Positions 46,090 through 59,129 are shown, counted from the stretch's first letter. The stretch: DNA of 64,000 nucleotides from Aphelenchoides besseyi (GCA_024699855.1 JAMPIQ010000001.1:12338001-12402000), one strand, 5' to 3'. The notes: a model not told the origin generated them from the sequence alone. Numbers and translations are program-made.

Positions 46090-48376
46090 TTAGACGGCAC
46101 CATAGGAATAATTTGGATTCATAGGTGGCTGATTCGAGAAGTGATTTTCAGTTGGATAAGGTGGGGCAGTTTGTTGATTGTCGTAATTTAGAGACGGATA
46201 AGTAGACGGATAGTCTTGACTGGTTTGTGATTCCAATTCGTAAGCTGGAGGAACGGAAGGTGCCGGTCGAGCGGCAATATTCATGCTCTTCATGTAACTC
46301 GTAACTTGGTCTGGAACTTCGGCCAGCACCTCAAATCAATTCATTTACTCACGTACTTCAAATTTTTAAACTAACTTCTTTTGCCAAACGAGCCTGTGTG
46401 TTCTCGCGCTCAATCTCGCTGTGAATCCCGGTGCTCGGCATAAACTGACGGAAGGGTACAAACTTGAACAAAGGTATACACATTATCATTGTTAGCAACC
46501 TACTTGTACGATATCTCGCTTAGCTGTACGTCCGTTGGCTGTGAGAGTAACGTCATCGGAGTCCAACTCTTCCATTTTTTCGAAATCTTCCTGGCCAACT
46601 CCCACAATGATAATCGATAACGGAAGGCTACTCGCGTTAACAATCGCTGCTTTCGTTTTAGCCATATCTGCAAAATCGTTTGGAAGATTTGTGTGCTATA
46701 AGCTAGTTTTTGTTACCTGTTATAACACCGTCCGTGATGATCAAAAGAATTTGATAGCGAGTTCCGTCTTTCGGAAACAATCGGGCTTTTTGAGCGAACT
46801 CCTGGATGGACGGCTCGAAATTTGTGGGTCCGTAGAGTTGAGTGTTTTTAAGACAGTTCTTGTAGGCGTTTAAAACTCCTTGAGTACCGAGCACTCCACG
46901 TTGTTGTGGATTCAAAGTCAACGGAAAAAGATGTCGAACATCAAAGTTTGGAGGGATCTTTGCACCAAAGCCCATAGCATCGAATATTTTACGGTGGTTG
47001 TAATGTTCGCAGATTTCAAGCACAGAGCGAATTGCCAACTAAACGAAGTACTATCGTTTGAGACTCAAAATGTTAACTCACTTCATATTGATTTGGATAA
47101 CGAGAATCGATGTAGTGAAGAGACTGACATGAATGAATCGGGCCGTTACTTGCAGTGAAATCAACAGAAACAGCAAACTCCAATTGCAATCTAAACTTCG
47201 AACAGAATTTCATCATTCAAAGGTCAACTTACCCGGAAGCCAAGTATTCTAAGAAAGAATATTCCCGGCGTAGTATACTTTTGTTAAAACGTAATGAACC
47301 AAACGGTGCATCAGTTTCCGTGACTTGTTTCGATTTTTTGTCGTTTCGAAGCGGAATCGTGAGTCCCGTTTTTCCGTTCAGTTGATTCAACGAACAGCGA
47401 ATCGATCCAATAAACTTGTGGCTAAAATTCTCGTTGCTAAACTTGTTGTGTTTATCTACTGTACTACTTGTTGCTATTTCTGACGCTCACCTTCCGTTCG
47501 TACGATGAGCATAACATTCAATGAGAAATTCCCTGAATACAAAGCTAATAGGATAACAAATCAGTCACTTACTGATCGGTATCAAGTCCTGATAACGATT
47601 GTGCACTGATTTCGAACGCCGGCCATTCGGGATTCACCTACAAAATCTCGATTGATAGTTGGTATTGAAAGTACTTACAGTATTTTGACAAACAGAAGAA
47701 CGATAAGCAAGCTGACGTGTACCATCAGGTAAGAAGCGATAGAACTCCAAAAATGGATTCGGTTTGGAGAACAGCGATTTCTTCGAAAGGTTGATTCCTT
47801 GAATCTTGAATTCCATTACTTGTCGTTGTCCCTGATCAACTTCATCGGCATGGACAATTAAACTTCCTTTCACATATTTAGCACCACTAAAACAAAGTTC
47901 CGGCTAGAAAACTTTGCTACGTACCTCAACTTCAACGTCAAATAACCGTTTGGTGCCGCGACTATGTCCGCCAAATCGCACGAAGCTTGACCCTGAAATC
48001 AAAATGAAATATTTACAATAGAATTCAACGTACCAAAAAGTCCTGCTCATCGAGACGCGTTGAGTTGGTGTCGATATCATATCTGAATAGTACGATGACT
48101 ATGAGACTCAATGATTAAGACTTACAATTTGAAGATGAGCGGTTGTTTGGCCTCGAAGAAATAGTCGATTTTGATCTTTTTGTTCCAATTTGGATTGAGA
48201 CTATTCTGAATCTGTTCAGTTCGACCGACTTCACGAGCCAAACCGCCGTCAGTGCCTTCGCGATACATCACAAGAATCGGATCGCTCTTTGAGAAGACAT
48301 CTCGATCCGCGAGTTTTCTCGCTGAAAATGTCAATTCTACAGAATTGGACGGACCACCGCTCTGTTGCTTGTACAT
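46090..48376 (-). CDS. Copine (two C2 domains plus copine-type A domain)
   Basis: Copines bind membranes in a calcium-dependent way through two C2 domains and partners through a von Willebrand A-like domain. C2A starts at once ([20 protein letters not shown]), with the calcium-binding aspartates in SKSDP and [10 protein letters not shown]2B contains [19 protein letters not shown], where the first acidic site reads KPN instead of KSD. The A domain has [50 protein letters not shown] and [11 protein letters not shown]. The C-terminal ~75 residues are Pro/Tyr/Asn-rich ([21 protein letters not shown]). A worm copine (NRA-1) associates with nicotinic receptors; a receptor subunit gene lies in this window, though linkage means nothing by itself. 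Confidence 0.92.
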
Positions 48377-49308
48377 CGTGATAGACGAACTCTGAAACAC
48401 GGGAATGTAAACGAACGTGAAAACGCGTGATAAGCAAAACAACCGATCAGTTTCAAAAGTCAAATGGTAGAGCGAGTTTCCGGGAAAAAACACAAACGTT
48501 GAAACGCACGCATTTCAACAACAAAGACGCAGTCGCTTGGCAAAAAAGCGGAAAAAAGATTTCTCAACGAGCCCGACGGTTGTTTTTGGAATGGGGACTT
48601 GGAAAGCGCGTGGCCATTGAACTCGACGCTTCTTTATTTGTTGGTCTTTGCTGTCTGATCATTGCATTTAATGGACGCATTTGGGTCGTGTGCTCGAAAC
48701 GATTAAAATTCCCAATATAATTAGACGCTTTTCCTTTTTCGTCTTCGCGGCACACGAATGAGCTCAACTGACCGAGCGAATTCGTTTCAAGCCAATGTCG
48801 AGGCTTATGAGCGAAAGTGGACAGGGGAAACGACGGGCGGGAATTGACGTCATTCGCTCGACGGCCGCTTTGCAGCACGAGACGACAACTGGAACCAAAA
48901 ATAACCCTCAATGATGTGTTGAAATGTGCAACGGTCCTCGCAGACGACGTTTCGTAAAGTCTGATGTCATCCGAATCGATTATGGCAATTGGAAGTCAAA
49001 GAGCGACGTTTTAAGACAAGTGACCACACGGGACTTGTTCAAAAGCCCCCTGAAGAGACGGAACTTTATTGGCTCCCGGATAAAAACATTGTGCAAATAA
49101 CTAGCTGCTCAGCATGAATGTTCGCACAAATGCCGTTGAATGTACGTCACAAAGTTTCGTAACTTTTCAGATGGCTCATTCACTTTAAACATAGTCTTTT
49201 TCTGACTTTGCAAATTAAATTATTCAGTCCTCTGGAAACTTTACGATAGAAAGCCAAACACCACAACATTATCGAATCGGTAGTTCAATCGAGTTTATTT
49301 ACAAGATT
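48377..49308. other. Intergenic, no gene recognised
   Basis: Includes the copine promoter and the 3-prime flank of a collagen gene. ORFs on both strands at 48427-48911 show no family motif. Confidence 0.45.
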
Positions 49309-50793
49309 CTAAAATAAGAATAATACGGAATCACTTTGTTGGAAGCTAATTCGGTTGGTGCAATGAATGGCGAACGTTGTGGACATTCACAATAAGGTTG
49401 ACTGTCGCCCGATGTTCCATCTTCACCGAAATCTCCTACATCGCCGTCATCTCCGACATTTCCCGCGTTACCTTCAAATTAGAGGCTTTTGTACGTGATT
49501 AAAAGAACAAACCTTGAGGTCCATAATCTCCGCGAACGCCAACAACCCCTGGCCATCCACCGATACCTTCTTCGCCTGAATTAGTGATAAATAATTCAAC
49601 GAGCTTCCAGCCAACCTTCATTTCCACGATCACCGCGAACTCCTCGAACTCCCTTTTGCCCGGGCAATCCTTTTGTGAACTTAAAACCCACTTCACCAGG
49701 GGGCCCTTGAATGCCACGCGTCTAAAGTTGATCTTTTAAACAATTGAATTAAGTCAAACAAACTCCAGGAAAACCAACTCGGCCAATATCCCCAACAGGT
49801 CTGAAAATCCATTTATTTACAATGATTGAAGTTGTTTAATCACCCTGGTGGTCCACGAACTTTAGGAGCCGGTAGACCAACCGCACCTAATGAACCCCGT
49901 TTTCCCTTCGGCCCACGGGCTAGAAAGCATATTGATGCACTTGTTCAATTACTGCTACTTACGACCTTGTGGTCCTTTTGGACACACGATGCAACCATCT
50001 GCATTCCTTTGATGATTGACGTTGTAGCTCAATCCAGCCATACCAATTGCACCATCAACCCCATTTTCTAAACCGAATTATTCTGAATTCAACTCTTCAA
50101 ACCCACGACCGTCGTCTCCTTTTCGACCTTTCGGGCCCATGGGTCCTCGTGGACAACGAGAATCAACGCGAATTTTAGATGAAACTTGATTTGAATGGGA
50201 TATGATCGGTCTTTGTTGAACAGTTGGAGATGAAAGTGCGCGAATTTGACTTAAAATCTGCTGTTTCATTTCGCTTGTGTGTCGTGGAATATGTCTGTCG
50301 AATATTTGCACTAAACACCTGCATTACTCTTCGAGTAAACCGAGTAATACGTACCGGGTGGTAGGAATTGTGTTCTATCGAATTGCTCAACTGCTATCGG
50401 TCGCACATTCACCGATTGCTTGCCTGCCATACGCATTCGACCTTTGAATGAACGACGTTCGAGTTTATCCAAGAAATCTGCTTGTCGCATTAAACGTCTT
50501 CGTTTCTCGGTTTTCGTTTCCACAAAGAGTGTCAGCTCCTTATCAAATGCATCGGCTACTTTCTAAAACAGAAGTCAAAAACACTTGAAAAGCAAACGAA
50601 CTTTGAATGCCGCTTTTTCCGTAACAATCTGCTCGTGAATCGTATCTAAACGTCCAATCATGACCGGTAGTATTCCGGCCAACAATAACGTCGCTAATCC
50701 ACTGATCACTGTAGCCAGAATAAACGCATTCTGTGCCGAACCAACAGCTTCGTTGATCACTCGTCGTCTTTCGAGCTTCTCGGTGAACAGCAT
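49309..50793 (-). CDS. Cuticle collagen, second locus
   Basis: The N-terminal signal-anchor helix (AFILATVISGLATLLLAGIL) follows a short cytosolic part. A long basic pre-domain (TEKRRRLMRQADFLDKLERR) contains several dibasic sites for subtilisin-type processing. Gly-X-Y blocks are interrupted by GCIVCPKGP and preceded by SRCPRGPMGPKGRK. The C-terminal cysteine cluster YCECPQ is followed by a short tail ending IPYYSYF. At least eight short introns split the helical part. The number of interruptions and the long pre-domain differ from the first collagen, so they are not recent duplicates. Confidence 0.92.
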
Positions 50794-51142
50794 TTCAACT
50801 TGAAAATTGAAGTCAAGAGAACGAGAACTGTCGTTTTTAAATCAACAACAAAAAGAGAAAGTGTTCCACTTTCAACCGTTCCGTTGACTTCTTCTCTTGA
50901 AATCCCTTAGTTTTGCCGCCGATCTTATCGTACTTAAACTTTGAATCTCCGTTTGAATTCCAGATAGTAAAAACGAAGGCGAAATCAGAAACAAGACGGA
51001 GATCTAATCAACGAAATTCAGGTAAAAAGGTTAATTGCTGGTTGTTGCTCCTATTGAATTACATCTGATTTATTTGATGGCATGAAAATGGACAATTTTT
51101 ATTTGGAATTATAGGAAAATCATTTTAAACCCGCTTCTACAG
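50794..51142. other. Intergenic, no gene recognised
   Basis: Upstream region of the collagen and 3-prime flank of the PNKP gene. Nothing further visible. Confidence 0.45.
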
Positions 51143-52791
51143 TCACTCACATAAATAGTAATAATAAATCTTGAAATCTTCTTCCTTGTCGAACTGTGGA
51201 GCAAAATTGTAATATAAAATATCATCAAATCCTTCTACTTTTGTAGGCTTTTGTAGTTGGTTAAAAAAGTTCCGAAGTACCATCGTATTAACGCTCGTAT
51301 GCTTCTCATCGGCCCCACGAATCAACCGGAAAGCGTTGTTGTGCTCGGCCATCTCCAAGCTACAATTCAGGATCAAGGCTCTGCATCGACACGTTTGCTG
51401 CTTTGCGATATCAATGTACGCTTTCCTAAATTCAACATACGAACAAACAAAAATTCTAATTTACCTTGTCAGTGGATTTCTATTTGTGTTGTCGATAACA
51501 ACGTTTTTTCTTTCTTTTAAGGCACTTAACACCGCCAATTCGCACTTGCGTTTCGTCCCCAATGTGTCCTGGTTCACAATTACGTAGTCGTGCTTTGAAG
51601 CCAATTCCTTGGCTAGAAAACTTTTTCCACTAGCGGGCGAACCGACGAGAACAACAATCTCGGGAGTTCCGTCGTGATACGGAAATCTTGTGCCTTCTAA
51701 ACATTGACATTCACTAATCAACATAAAAAGCTAAGGACCTGGTTCGAATTTTGGTCGCTGAATGGCAAAATGTTGTAGTGGTTGAAACGACTTGATGATA
51801 TACGGTTCTTCCATTGAGTTGCCAAAGAACAAGTTTTCGGGAGTTTGAAAAGGAACTCCCAAATTCGACGCAAAAAGTCGATCAACACATGAATGATCTG
51901 CTTTAGTACGATACTAAAATGAGTGAATGAACGTTGTATTGACCATTAACTTGCCGTTGACTTCAATCTTCCGGCAGCATCACCACAATATTTGCTCTCG
52001 GACCGATCAACCGGAACATCTTCGTTGAAATCTCTTTCCATTGTTGTCCACATTCCAACGTATGGTTTTCGATAGTTTAGAGAGCCAGTCGATATAAACA
52101 CCTTTAAACAACAATAAGACAAACGATACAAGAACTGACCTGAATCTTCACATTCAAAGCTTTAATCACATTCGTAATTTTTCGTTTGAACTCATTGGCT
52201 ACAACTTTACCGGACTGAAAACTCGTCATACGTACTTGAAAACGTTAGTCGACGAGTACCTCAATGCCGCGTTGATTTGTGAAAATAACGATTTTGAAGC
52301 CTTCTTCTTGCAATTCCAATAATTTGCTTTTGATCAGCGGACTCCAAAGCTGCCAATCGTTCGTATCGCGTGGAAACACATTTCCGGATTTTGTTTTTAC
52401 AATGGTGCCGTCTCAAAACATCATTTAATAATTGAAAGTGCGAATTACCGAAGTCGAAGCCTGCGATTTTACTCCGCGGTTCGATTCCATCGGGCGTGAA
52501 GACGAGAAGTGCGCCATTATCTCTCGAGTCCCATTTACCACCCATGTCGCCGAGTTTTGCTGGAGTAGCTCGTTTGGATGCCGGCTGGTCGTTGTCCATT
52601 GATGTCGAAGGGCGTTTGGAGGCAATTACCGTTCGATTGGTGAAATCTAACATCGAAAGTTGAACTCTAGTATCTCTTTTCTTGCTCATCTTCACGACCT
52701 TCAAACGAGAACTGAGGCCCGTTAAGTAGCCGAGAATTCTTGACAGATAACAACTGGGTGCGCCTTCAACGTTTGAATTTCGAAATCCCAT
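51143..52791 (-). CDS. PNKP: Polynucleotide kinase 3-prime-phosphatase
   Basis: PNKP restores 5-prime phosphate and 3-prime hydroxyl ends at DNA breaks. The phosphatase part has [19 protein letters not shown], the catalytic DxDGT as FDF-DGTIVKT formed across the intron near 52405-52450, and VIFTNQRG. The kinase part has the P-loop [15 protein letters not shown] and [10 protein letters not shown]. No FHA domain precedes the phosphatase; instead there is a ~100-residue basic Ser/Thr-rich N-terminus. The start is 52791 or the internal ATG 102 bases later (MSKKRD). It starts 135 bp after the stop of SLC49A3 on the same strand, an operon-like distance. Confidence 0.92.
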
Positions 52792-52926
52792 TTTTGTAGC
52801 ACTGACTTAGTTTATTTAAATGCGCTTCAACATTTCATTAGATTGAAAACAATTATTGTGTTTGCGAAATAACAATTCAGATAACAAAGCAATTTTGAAA
52901 GATCAAAAGCAAATCACATTTCGTAT

Positions 52927-54932
52927 TTAGGCTGTTGGCGGTGGTGCGTTTTGGATGGTCGTATCGACGGGTACCAATTCTATAAAAACACACTGATTAA
53001 GTCGTTGCGAAGGTATCTTCAAGAAAACAAACAAAACTGTGTTAGTTTCGAAAATATACACTCTTCTCAAACCCGAAACTATTAGGCGAAACTAAGAGAT
53101 GAAAGCCAAACAATCTACCTATATCTTTTGTACCTTCAGTTCGAACCTCCACAATGCCTTTTTCGGCGTTCATTCGCTTGTAAACTGGCTTGAAGAAGAC
53201 GGCCAAAAAGAAGGCCATGAAAGCGGCAAATCCAGAGACGATCTGAAATACAGCAGTTGAGAATGCAATGATAACTATCAAATTACCAAGATTGAAGTGC
53301 TCATGTTTTTCGCTTTCAACGGATCTCCACATGCTTGATCAGTGGTGTCGATCATGGGTTTCGCAAATGTGGTCATAATCGCCATGAAAAGCACGGCCTG
53401 CACTTGACCACAAAGAACAACCAGACCGGTCGAAGTTGTTTCGGTAACTGGAAACGTGCATTCGGCGGACATTTCCAATCCAACCGGATACATCGCCAAA
53501 CCCATGACACCAAAGAAGAAACATGCCAACAGAATGAAGTACGGAATATGGCGAATTTGTGACAATTGAAGAAAAGTCAAACCGAAAACAACAGCAAGAA
53601 TCATCGAGACTTTCATCGTTTCCGTGTATCGTCGAGTACGATCAACAAAAATACCTGAACACATCAATTGTCAAGACGTATGTTTACAACAGAAATATAC
53701 CTGATGCCGTAGCACCAATAACACCCCCGATGATCATCATTGCTGCACACAAACCACTAAGCCAGTTCTCATAACCGTACGGACACAAAAGTTGTTGCAA
53801 GATCGTGTACAAGCAGTTGAACATTCCAATTCCAGCGCCCATCACAACAAGCAAAATCAAATATTGTTTGTTCGTAAAACATGTCTTTAATCCTGCACAA
53901 CGAAGTAGAATATGAAGTCTAATGAAAATTACCTTCAAAGAATTGCATTTGTTCTTGTGCAGCACTCAATGTTGGCGGAGTTTTCGGTTCGGAACGAGTG
54001 ACACCAAGAGTTGCCACAATGCAAATAACAGTCGATAGAATTGCAACAATAATATTGAGGTAGAGAACATGATTGGGTTCTTTGACGAGTTGTGGTGAGA
54101 TGAGATTTGACAGAAGAACGCCCAGTGGATTGGCCATCACTCCAATTGTTGTAGCTAAACCGCGTTGATTAGCACCAAACCACGAACCGGCGACTTTCGT
54201 TGGCAAAAACATAATGAACGGATAAGCGGTAGCAGCAATCGCTTGGCCAGCTAAACCAACTGGAAACATCATTCCGTGTGGTAGGAATGAACTGAAATAC
54301 ATAAAAGTGAACTCACTGTAAGCGTTAATTACCTGGCTAATCGAATCCCAACTCCCAAAGCATTAGACCAAGCAGCAATCAAGATAGCGGCCCGCAAACC
54401 AAAAAATCGACCGGCCCACATAGCAAAAATACCGACCGGAACAGTGACGATCATGTAAACCATTGAGAACCAATTCGTAGCTCCCTAAATCTTCTATTTC
54501 AAATCTATGGCAAATAAACTTACAGAAAAGTGATAGAAATCATCAACGTAATTGGCCACTGGAGCAAAAGCAATCCAAGCGACACAATTGACGTGATTCA
54601 ACAGTGCCACCACAGCCAAAACCAACCAACGTTGTCGGTAGACGCGAAGTTGAACTCTCGCCATCTCCGGCTCAGTTCCATCGGCCGGCAAAATTCGAAT
54701 TTCATCGGTTGGAGTTGTCCCTGACTAAAACAACAACAATCTAATTTACGGTCAAAGAACTCACTTCATCAACATCGGCGTGGCCTTTCAGAAGCGCTTC
54801 AGCTTCGGGCTTCAACACTCGGCCGACATCCGGCTCATCATGAGACGACGGTTCGGTTGCCGGAGTTTCGGTGATTGTCGGCGTCACGACGGCCGTCGGA
54901 ACACTACTGCTTGGTTTATTTGGATCGTCCAT
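52927..54932 (-). CDS. SLC49A3/MFSD7-like major facilitator transporter
   Basis: A 12-helix MFS protein of the FLVCR/SLC49 family. Matching blocks are RQRWLVLAVVALLNHVNCVA then WIAFAPVANYVDDFYHFS, NWFSMVYMIVTVPVGIFA, WFGANQRGLATTIGVMANPL then GVLLSNLISP, MGAGIGMFNCLYTILQQLL and GIFVDRTRRYTETMKV. These track SLC49A3 (MFSD7) more closely than FLVCR1/2 or SLC49A4. Cytosolic ends are Thr/Pro/Glu-rich. The last exon encodes ELVPVDTTIQNAPPPTA and ends at 52927. The substrate is not established for this subfamily; relatives move choline or heme. An upstream in-frame ATG exists at 54986. Confidence 0.9.
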
Positions 54933-55192
54933 TTGATTGAGGGAATTATGCTGAAACGTAAAAATCTCCCGAGAAAAACGATTCACGCGATCGAAAGCGA
55001 AAAGCGTTTAGTTGATGGAATCGTAAAAAGGGGAATTAAAAAACAAAAACGTCAAAACGACGACGGGAAAACTCGCGATTACACAGAAGTTGACCGGACG
55101 GCGAGCAAAAATTTCCCGATCATTTTTTGCAACGACAAACAAAATGGCCAACGTTGGAAGTAAACAAGTGGACGTTTGTTTGCAACGTTTAG

Positions 55193-55666
55193 TCATCGGA
55201 AAGAGTGACGAAACGGTTTGCTCTCACTCGAAAAAAGTTCCCGCAAATTGACGTCGAAAGAACAAACACGACGGTAAAGTTCGGCGGCAAAAATCGTTGC
55301 ACTTTCGCTGCGAAGAAACGTTTCTCGATTTGATTGGGTGAACCCGAGATTCATCTGAACGTGAAACTGTTTTCGGTTTCTGTGGACAAACATGCGTCCG
55401 AAGTATTGGCAAAAAAGTGGTGTCGCGAACGAGAGCCAATTCAATGAAGTCGACTTTTCTGGGACGGAGAGCGCCGATGCAGAAAACAACATCAGACGAA
55501 GCAAAACAATTGGGTGATGGACAAACAAGCGGAGATTCCGTTCTGATGTGCCACGGTTAATTGGACCTTGTTCTGAGGGCAAGAGATCAAACAACACTTC
55601 CAAGGCAACGACGCGCATGTCCCACAAAGTCAACGGAGTATCCGACCAATTGACTTGTTCATTCAT
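55193..55666 (-). CDS. Uncertain 157-codon ORF
   Basis: A continuous minus-strand frame with no recognised motif, rich in Arg, Phe and Leu (e.g. VALEVLFDLLPSEQGPINRG). It lies just upstream of SLC49A3 on the same strand. It may be chance. Confidence 0.2.
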   Translation of the reverse strand: MNEQVNWSDTPLTLWDMRVVALEVLFDLLPSEQGPINRGTSERNLRLFVHHPIVLLRLMLFSASALSVPEKSTSLNWLSFATPLFCQYFGRMFVHRNRKQFHVQMNLGFTQSNRETFLRSESATIFAAELYRRVCSFDVNLRELFSSESKPFRHSFR

Positions 55667-55969
55667 TTGTCGATTTATTCGACTTGCTGAATAGCAACCG
55701 TTCTAGCAAGCAACTGAACAATATCGCCGACTACAAAGTCGTTGATCAAGAAGCAATTTGGCGATTTAATTAGCCATAATCTACGTCTTGAAATTTCCCT
55801 GATGGCAATCTCTCTGTTGAATACACATGGTCGACATAAAACAAATTTGCCAGAATAATACAAGGCTTACAAGGACATGAAAGCAATGTATGACAAGAGA
55901 AATAAAAGAAAACAAAGTTGAAAAAACAAGTCGACATTGTAATGTTGATCGCGAATTGGTTATTTGACG

Positions 55970-56241
55970 TAGTCCAATTCAACGCTTATCGCCTTGCAAT
56001 CCGCTATTTTAGTGGGAACTTTCGTTTGACTGGAACTTCGAATTAAATCGGCAGAAATATTTTGAAACTTACGTTGAGACACAGTGTAGACCGTTCGTCC
56101 ACGTTTGACTATTTCATCTCCGACGCAGATGGGAGTTGACAACGAAGTTATGTTGTTGACGATCTGATGAGCGAAACACAAATAATACGAGTGCTGTTGT
56201 AGATTTCCCATCGGCATCTCGATGTCGTTGACCAAAATCAT
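55970..56241 (-). CDS. Uncertain hypothetical exon(s)
   Basis: A minus frame reads ILVNDIEMPMGNLQQHSYYL, CFAHQIVNNITSLSTPICVG and TKIADCKAISVELDYVK with a stop at the end. A possible intron lies around 56030-56072. The composition looks coding but I cannot link it to a family or a full gene. Confidence 0.3.
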
Positions 56242-56689
56242 GGAACTTTTGCTGATCCTAAGGTTAAGTTATTGGAATTAATACTTATGGAAAGTAACCA
56301 AACATACGATGTTCTTTAAGCAAAAGAATACTGAAGCGTATGGATTGACGCAGCCCTTGTCAATGGCAGTTTCCGACTTCAAATTCTGTGCATTGTGTTG
56401 CCTTTAGAATCAAGACTGGATAGAAACGTCTGCTGCTCTCTTGGCCCGATCGATTTTCTTGGTAATAAGCTCGCTATACTAGTAACACAGATATAGCAAT
56501 AATTTAAACATTTTGCGTATTTCATGCGAATAGGAGATTCCACAAATTTGCATAATTGTATAGTTTCTTCCAATCGAGAAAATCACGTCAGTCGATTCGC
56601 TTGTTCGAACGTACACTAGTGATTCGTTTCTTTTTTTCTAAGATGTGAGTTCGATATTTTGTTGTTACCTTACCAATCTCCAGATTACA

Positions 56690-57504
56690 ATGCCTGCCAC
56701 TGAAAGCATTGCTCGACGTCGTACTAACGTGGAGATTCAGCGAATCACTCGAGACAAAGAGGTTTTTACTCTGAATTTGACTGTTCAACCGAATTTCAGT
56801 GCCAAAAAAGTGGAATGCGCGTTGAGATCTTGAACGATGATCTTTCGACTTTACGTGCTTTCATTCCTGGTCCACCGGAAAGTCCGTACGAAGGAGCGAA
56901 ATTTGAGTTATCGATGACCATTCCAACCGATTATCCCTTCAAGCCGCCGCATGTAAGTTCGAACTCGTATTTAATGGCGCAGCTTTAGGTCAAATTTGTC
57001 ACTCGAGTTTGGCATCCGAATATCAGCTCGGCTACCGGAACCATTTGCCTTGATGTGCTCAAGGAAAAATGGTAAGTATTCAGCTCAACGCAACTGCTTC
57101 TAACTGTTGATTTGCCGGGAAGTATGCTTGAATATTCGCGCGCTTCTTATCAGCATCCAAGTTCTGCTGACTTCACCAGAACCCAACGATCCACAGGATG
57201 CTATCGTGGCTTCGCAGTACATAAACAAATTGGAACTTTTCAACGTTTGTTGTTCATTCTTTTTATTTCTGATCACAACTTTTAGAAAACCGCCGTTTTC
57301 TGGGCACAACATTTCGCTGGAGCCGCGAATGGCGAAAAGGACAAGAAGTTTTTGGACAAGGTCAAGGAACTGAAAAAGACATCGAACGTCGACGAGGTGA
57401 TTAGGTTGTTTTTGTGTTTACAAATTTGTTTTTAGAACGGTGCAGTTCACGCGTTGAGCTGTAACGATTGGAACGTTGAGCGCGCACTGAATTCTTTAAA
57501 CTGA
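56690..57504 (+). CDS. UBE2K: Ubiquitin-conjugating enzyme E2 K (with UBA domain)
   Basis: UBE2K (worm UBC-20-like) builds Lys48-linked ubiquitin chains. Exon 1 starts MPATESIARRRTNVEIQRIT; the next exon gives CQKSGMRVEILNDDLSTLRA, then FIPGPPESPYEGAKFEL and IPTDYPFKPPH. The catalytic segment WHPNISSATGTICLDVLKEK carries the active-site Cys. Later exons give ISIQVLLTSPEPNDPQDAIV and the C-terminal UBA end NGAVHALSCNDWNVERALNS. The junction after LKEKW (57072-57125) does not splice cleanly: the conserved frame for RALLISIQVLL cannot be reached from the GTAAGT donor by an AG acceptor in phase. The model is otherwise sound. Either an unusual acceptor or an error lies there. Confidence 0.85.
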
Positions 57505-58968
57505 CTTCAACACGGTTTGTTCACTCTTGAAAATAAACGCTTGCAATTTGTGAACCAGTTCAAGCGTACAAAAATACTTATAATAATATGGTTGGAAAGT
57601 GAAAGGGATAGCAACAGATAACTTGGCAGCGACCGCTAATGCTGTAAGCCGGCCTTCAGTTTGTCCCATCATGCTCTCGATGTTAATTGCCGGAAGTTTA
57701 ATTTGGAGTTTTATTCGCGGAATACAAAAACAGCAACAATGAGCTTAAAACTCAAACTCACCTTTAAATTAACGATAGTAGTCAAGGAAGATGAGCAAAG
57801 GAAAAGGCAAAGACATCTGTGTTAAGAACATAAGGCTTGGAAAACTAGAAATCGGACTTCAGACCCTTCAAATAGTTAACAAGCCTGTGCCGAGTGGTAA
57901 AAGAAGAGCAGCGATCTGTATTGAGAGAGCGCTACAGTATGACGATTAAATTTCTGAAAGAATAATAATTTAACACAAAATGACAAATATGCGAACAACA
58001 GTACACGACTGAAAAGCTTTAGCAGCGATTGTGAGCGAGTCGACAAGACCCATGAACAATCCCAAGTGATCCAGAGCGTTGTTGCGTTGATAGAGAATTT
58101 GACGAATAGTTTCGCTAACACGAATTCGAAGGTTTTCTGGCGTATTCCGGATATGTAAAATATTTGAATATGACGAAAAGTCTCGATGATAAGCAGAAGA
58201 ACGTGAATTCATATTTCACTTGAACAATTTCAAACGTGGCAAAAAGCGTTCGTCACTTGAGATTCCAAGGACGTCTCCGATCCATGTACTAATCAAGCTC
58301 ATCGTTGCTTAACTTGCCAGATCGGACGGGATGGCGTGCATCCAACGAGATATGGACGAACACATTGGACGGGAGTAGAATGGAAGTCAAATCGCAACTG
58401 ATAGCTGAGTGGTTGATTGGTACTCAACCACAAGTCGACGTCTTCCTACTGTCTAGATTACATTTATGATCGCTAGCGTTTACTATTGGTTGTATGGAAG
58501 CCAAAAAAATGAGAGACCGATTGAGATCTCTGGCGTCAACTTTGATCACGACCATTTGATTTGTTGGCTGATAACTCAATAGCCAAGTTGTTGTCTCTCA
58601 TTAAACTTGGAACACTATTTGCACTACAACAAATGGAAGAAAATCCAAGCTCTCCAAAGGTTTCAATGCACAAACTAATTCAACTCGATTATAACATTCG
58701 AGTCCTTGGATGCTTTACATCAATTAATTGATCTTTCACTTGCTTTTTAATACTGAAACAATTGAATGCAAAATGAGAACAACTGCCTTGTACTTTGAAG
58801 TCGAGGCGAATTCTCCATGCGCATCCTGTTCTTGAGTCCCCGTTTCATGATTGACATTGAGACACCACCGCGTCTCAATGCCACAAATTTGATGTTGGCG
58901 TGAAATTATTGTTTTGTTATCGACCCTTAATTGTCGCGTTACATGGATTTTATTTTAGCAATCATACC
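57505..58968. other. Mostly intergenic; one uncertain minus-strand gene
   Basis: Apart from the uncertain hypothetical ORF at 57880-58212 I see no supported exon in this interval. Confidence 0.4.
57880..58212 (-). CDS. Uncertain small hypothetical protein
   Basis: A minus frame reads VSETIRQILYQRNNALDHLG then LFMGLVDSLTIAAKAFQS. A later exon after CAATACAG could add IAALLLPLGTGLLTI and a stop near 57873. The pieces suggest a small membrane protein, but the splice chain is not proven and the family is unknown. Confidence 0.3.
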
Positions 58969-59129
58969 ATGGCTTCAACTGACGCGTCGCCAACCAAGAA
59001 CGAGTTGTCAGCCTACCGATTAAGGAGGATACGTGCTCGTCAAATCGACCCACCGTTGAGAGAGATGGTGGAAATCAGGTAAGCAATTAAAATTCGCTAG
59101 AAAACACAAACTTGACATTTCAGGAAGAA
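58969..59129 (+). CDS. 5-prime end of an unidentified gene, cut by the assembly gap
   Basis: A TTTTAG acceptor ~10 bp before the ATG looks like a trans-splice site. Exon 1 (58969-59078) encodes ASTDASPTKNELSAYRLRRI then RARQIDPPLREMVEIR and ends at a GTAAGC donor. The next exon begins after TTTCAG near 59123 and runs straight into the Ns. Too little is left to name it. Confidence 0.5.
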
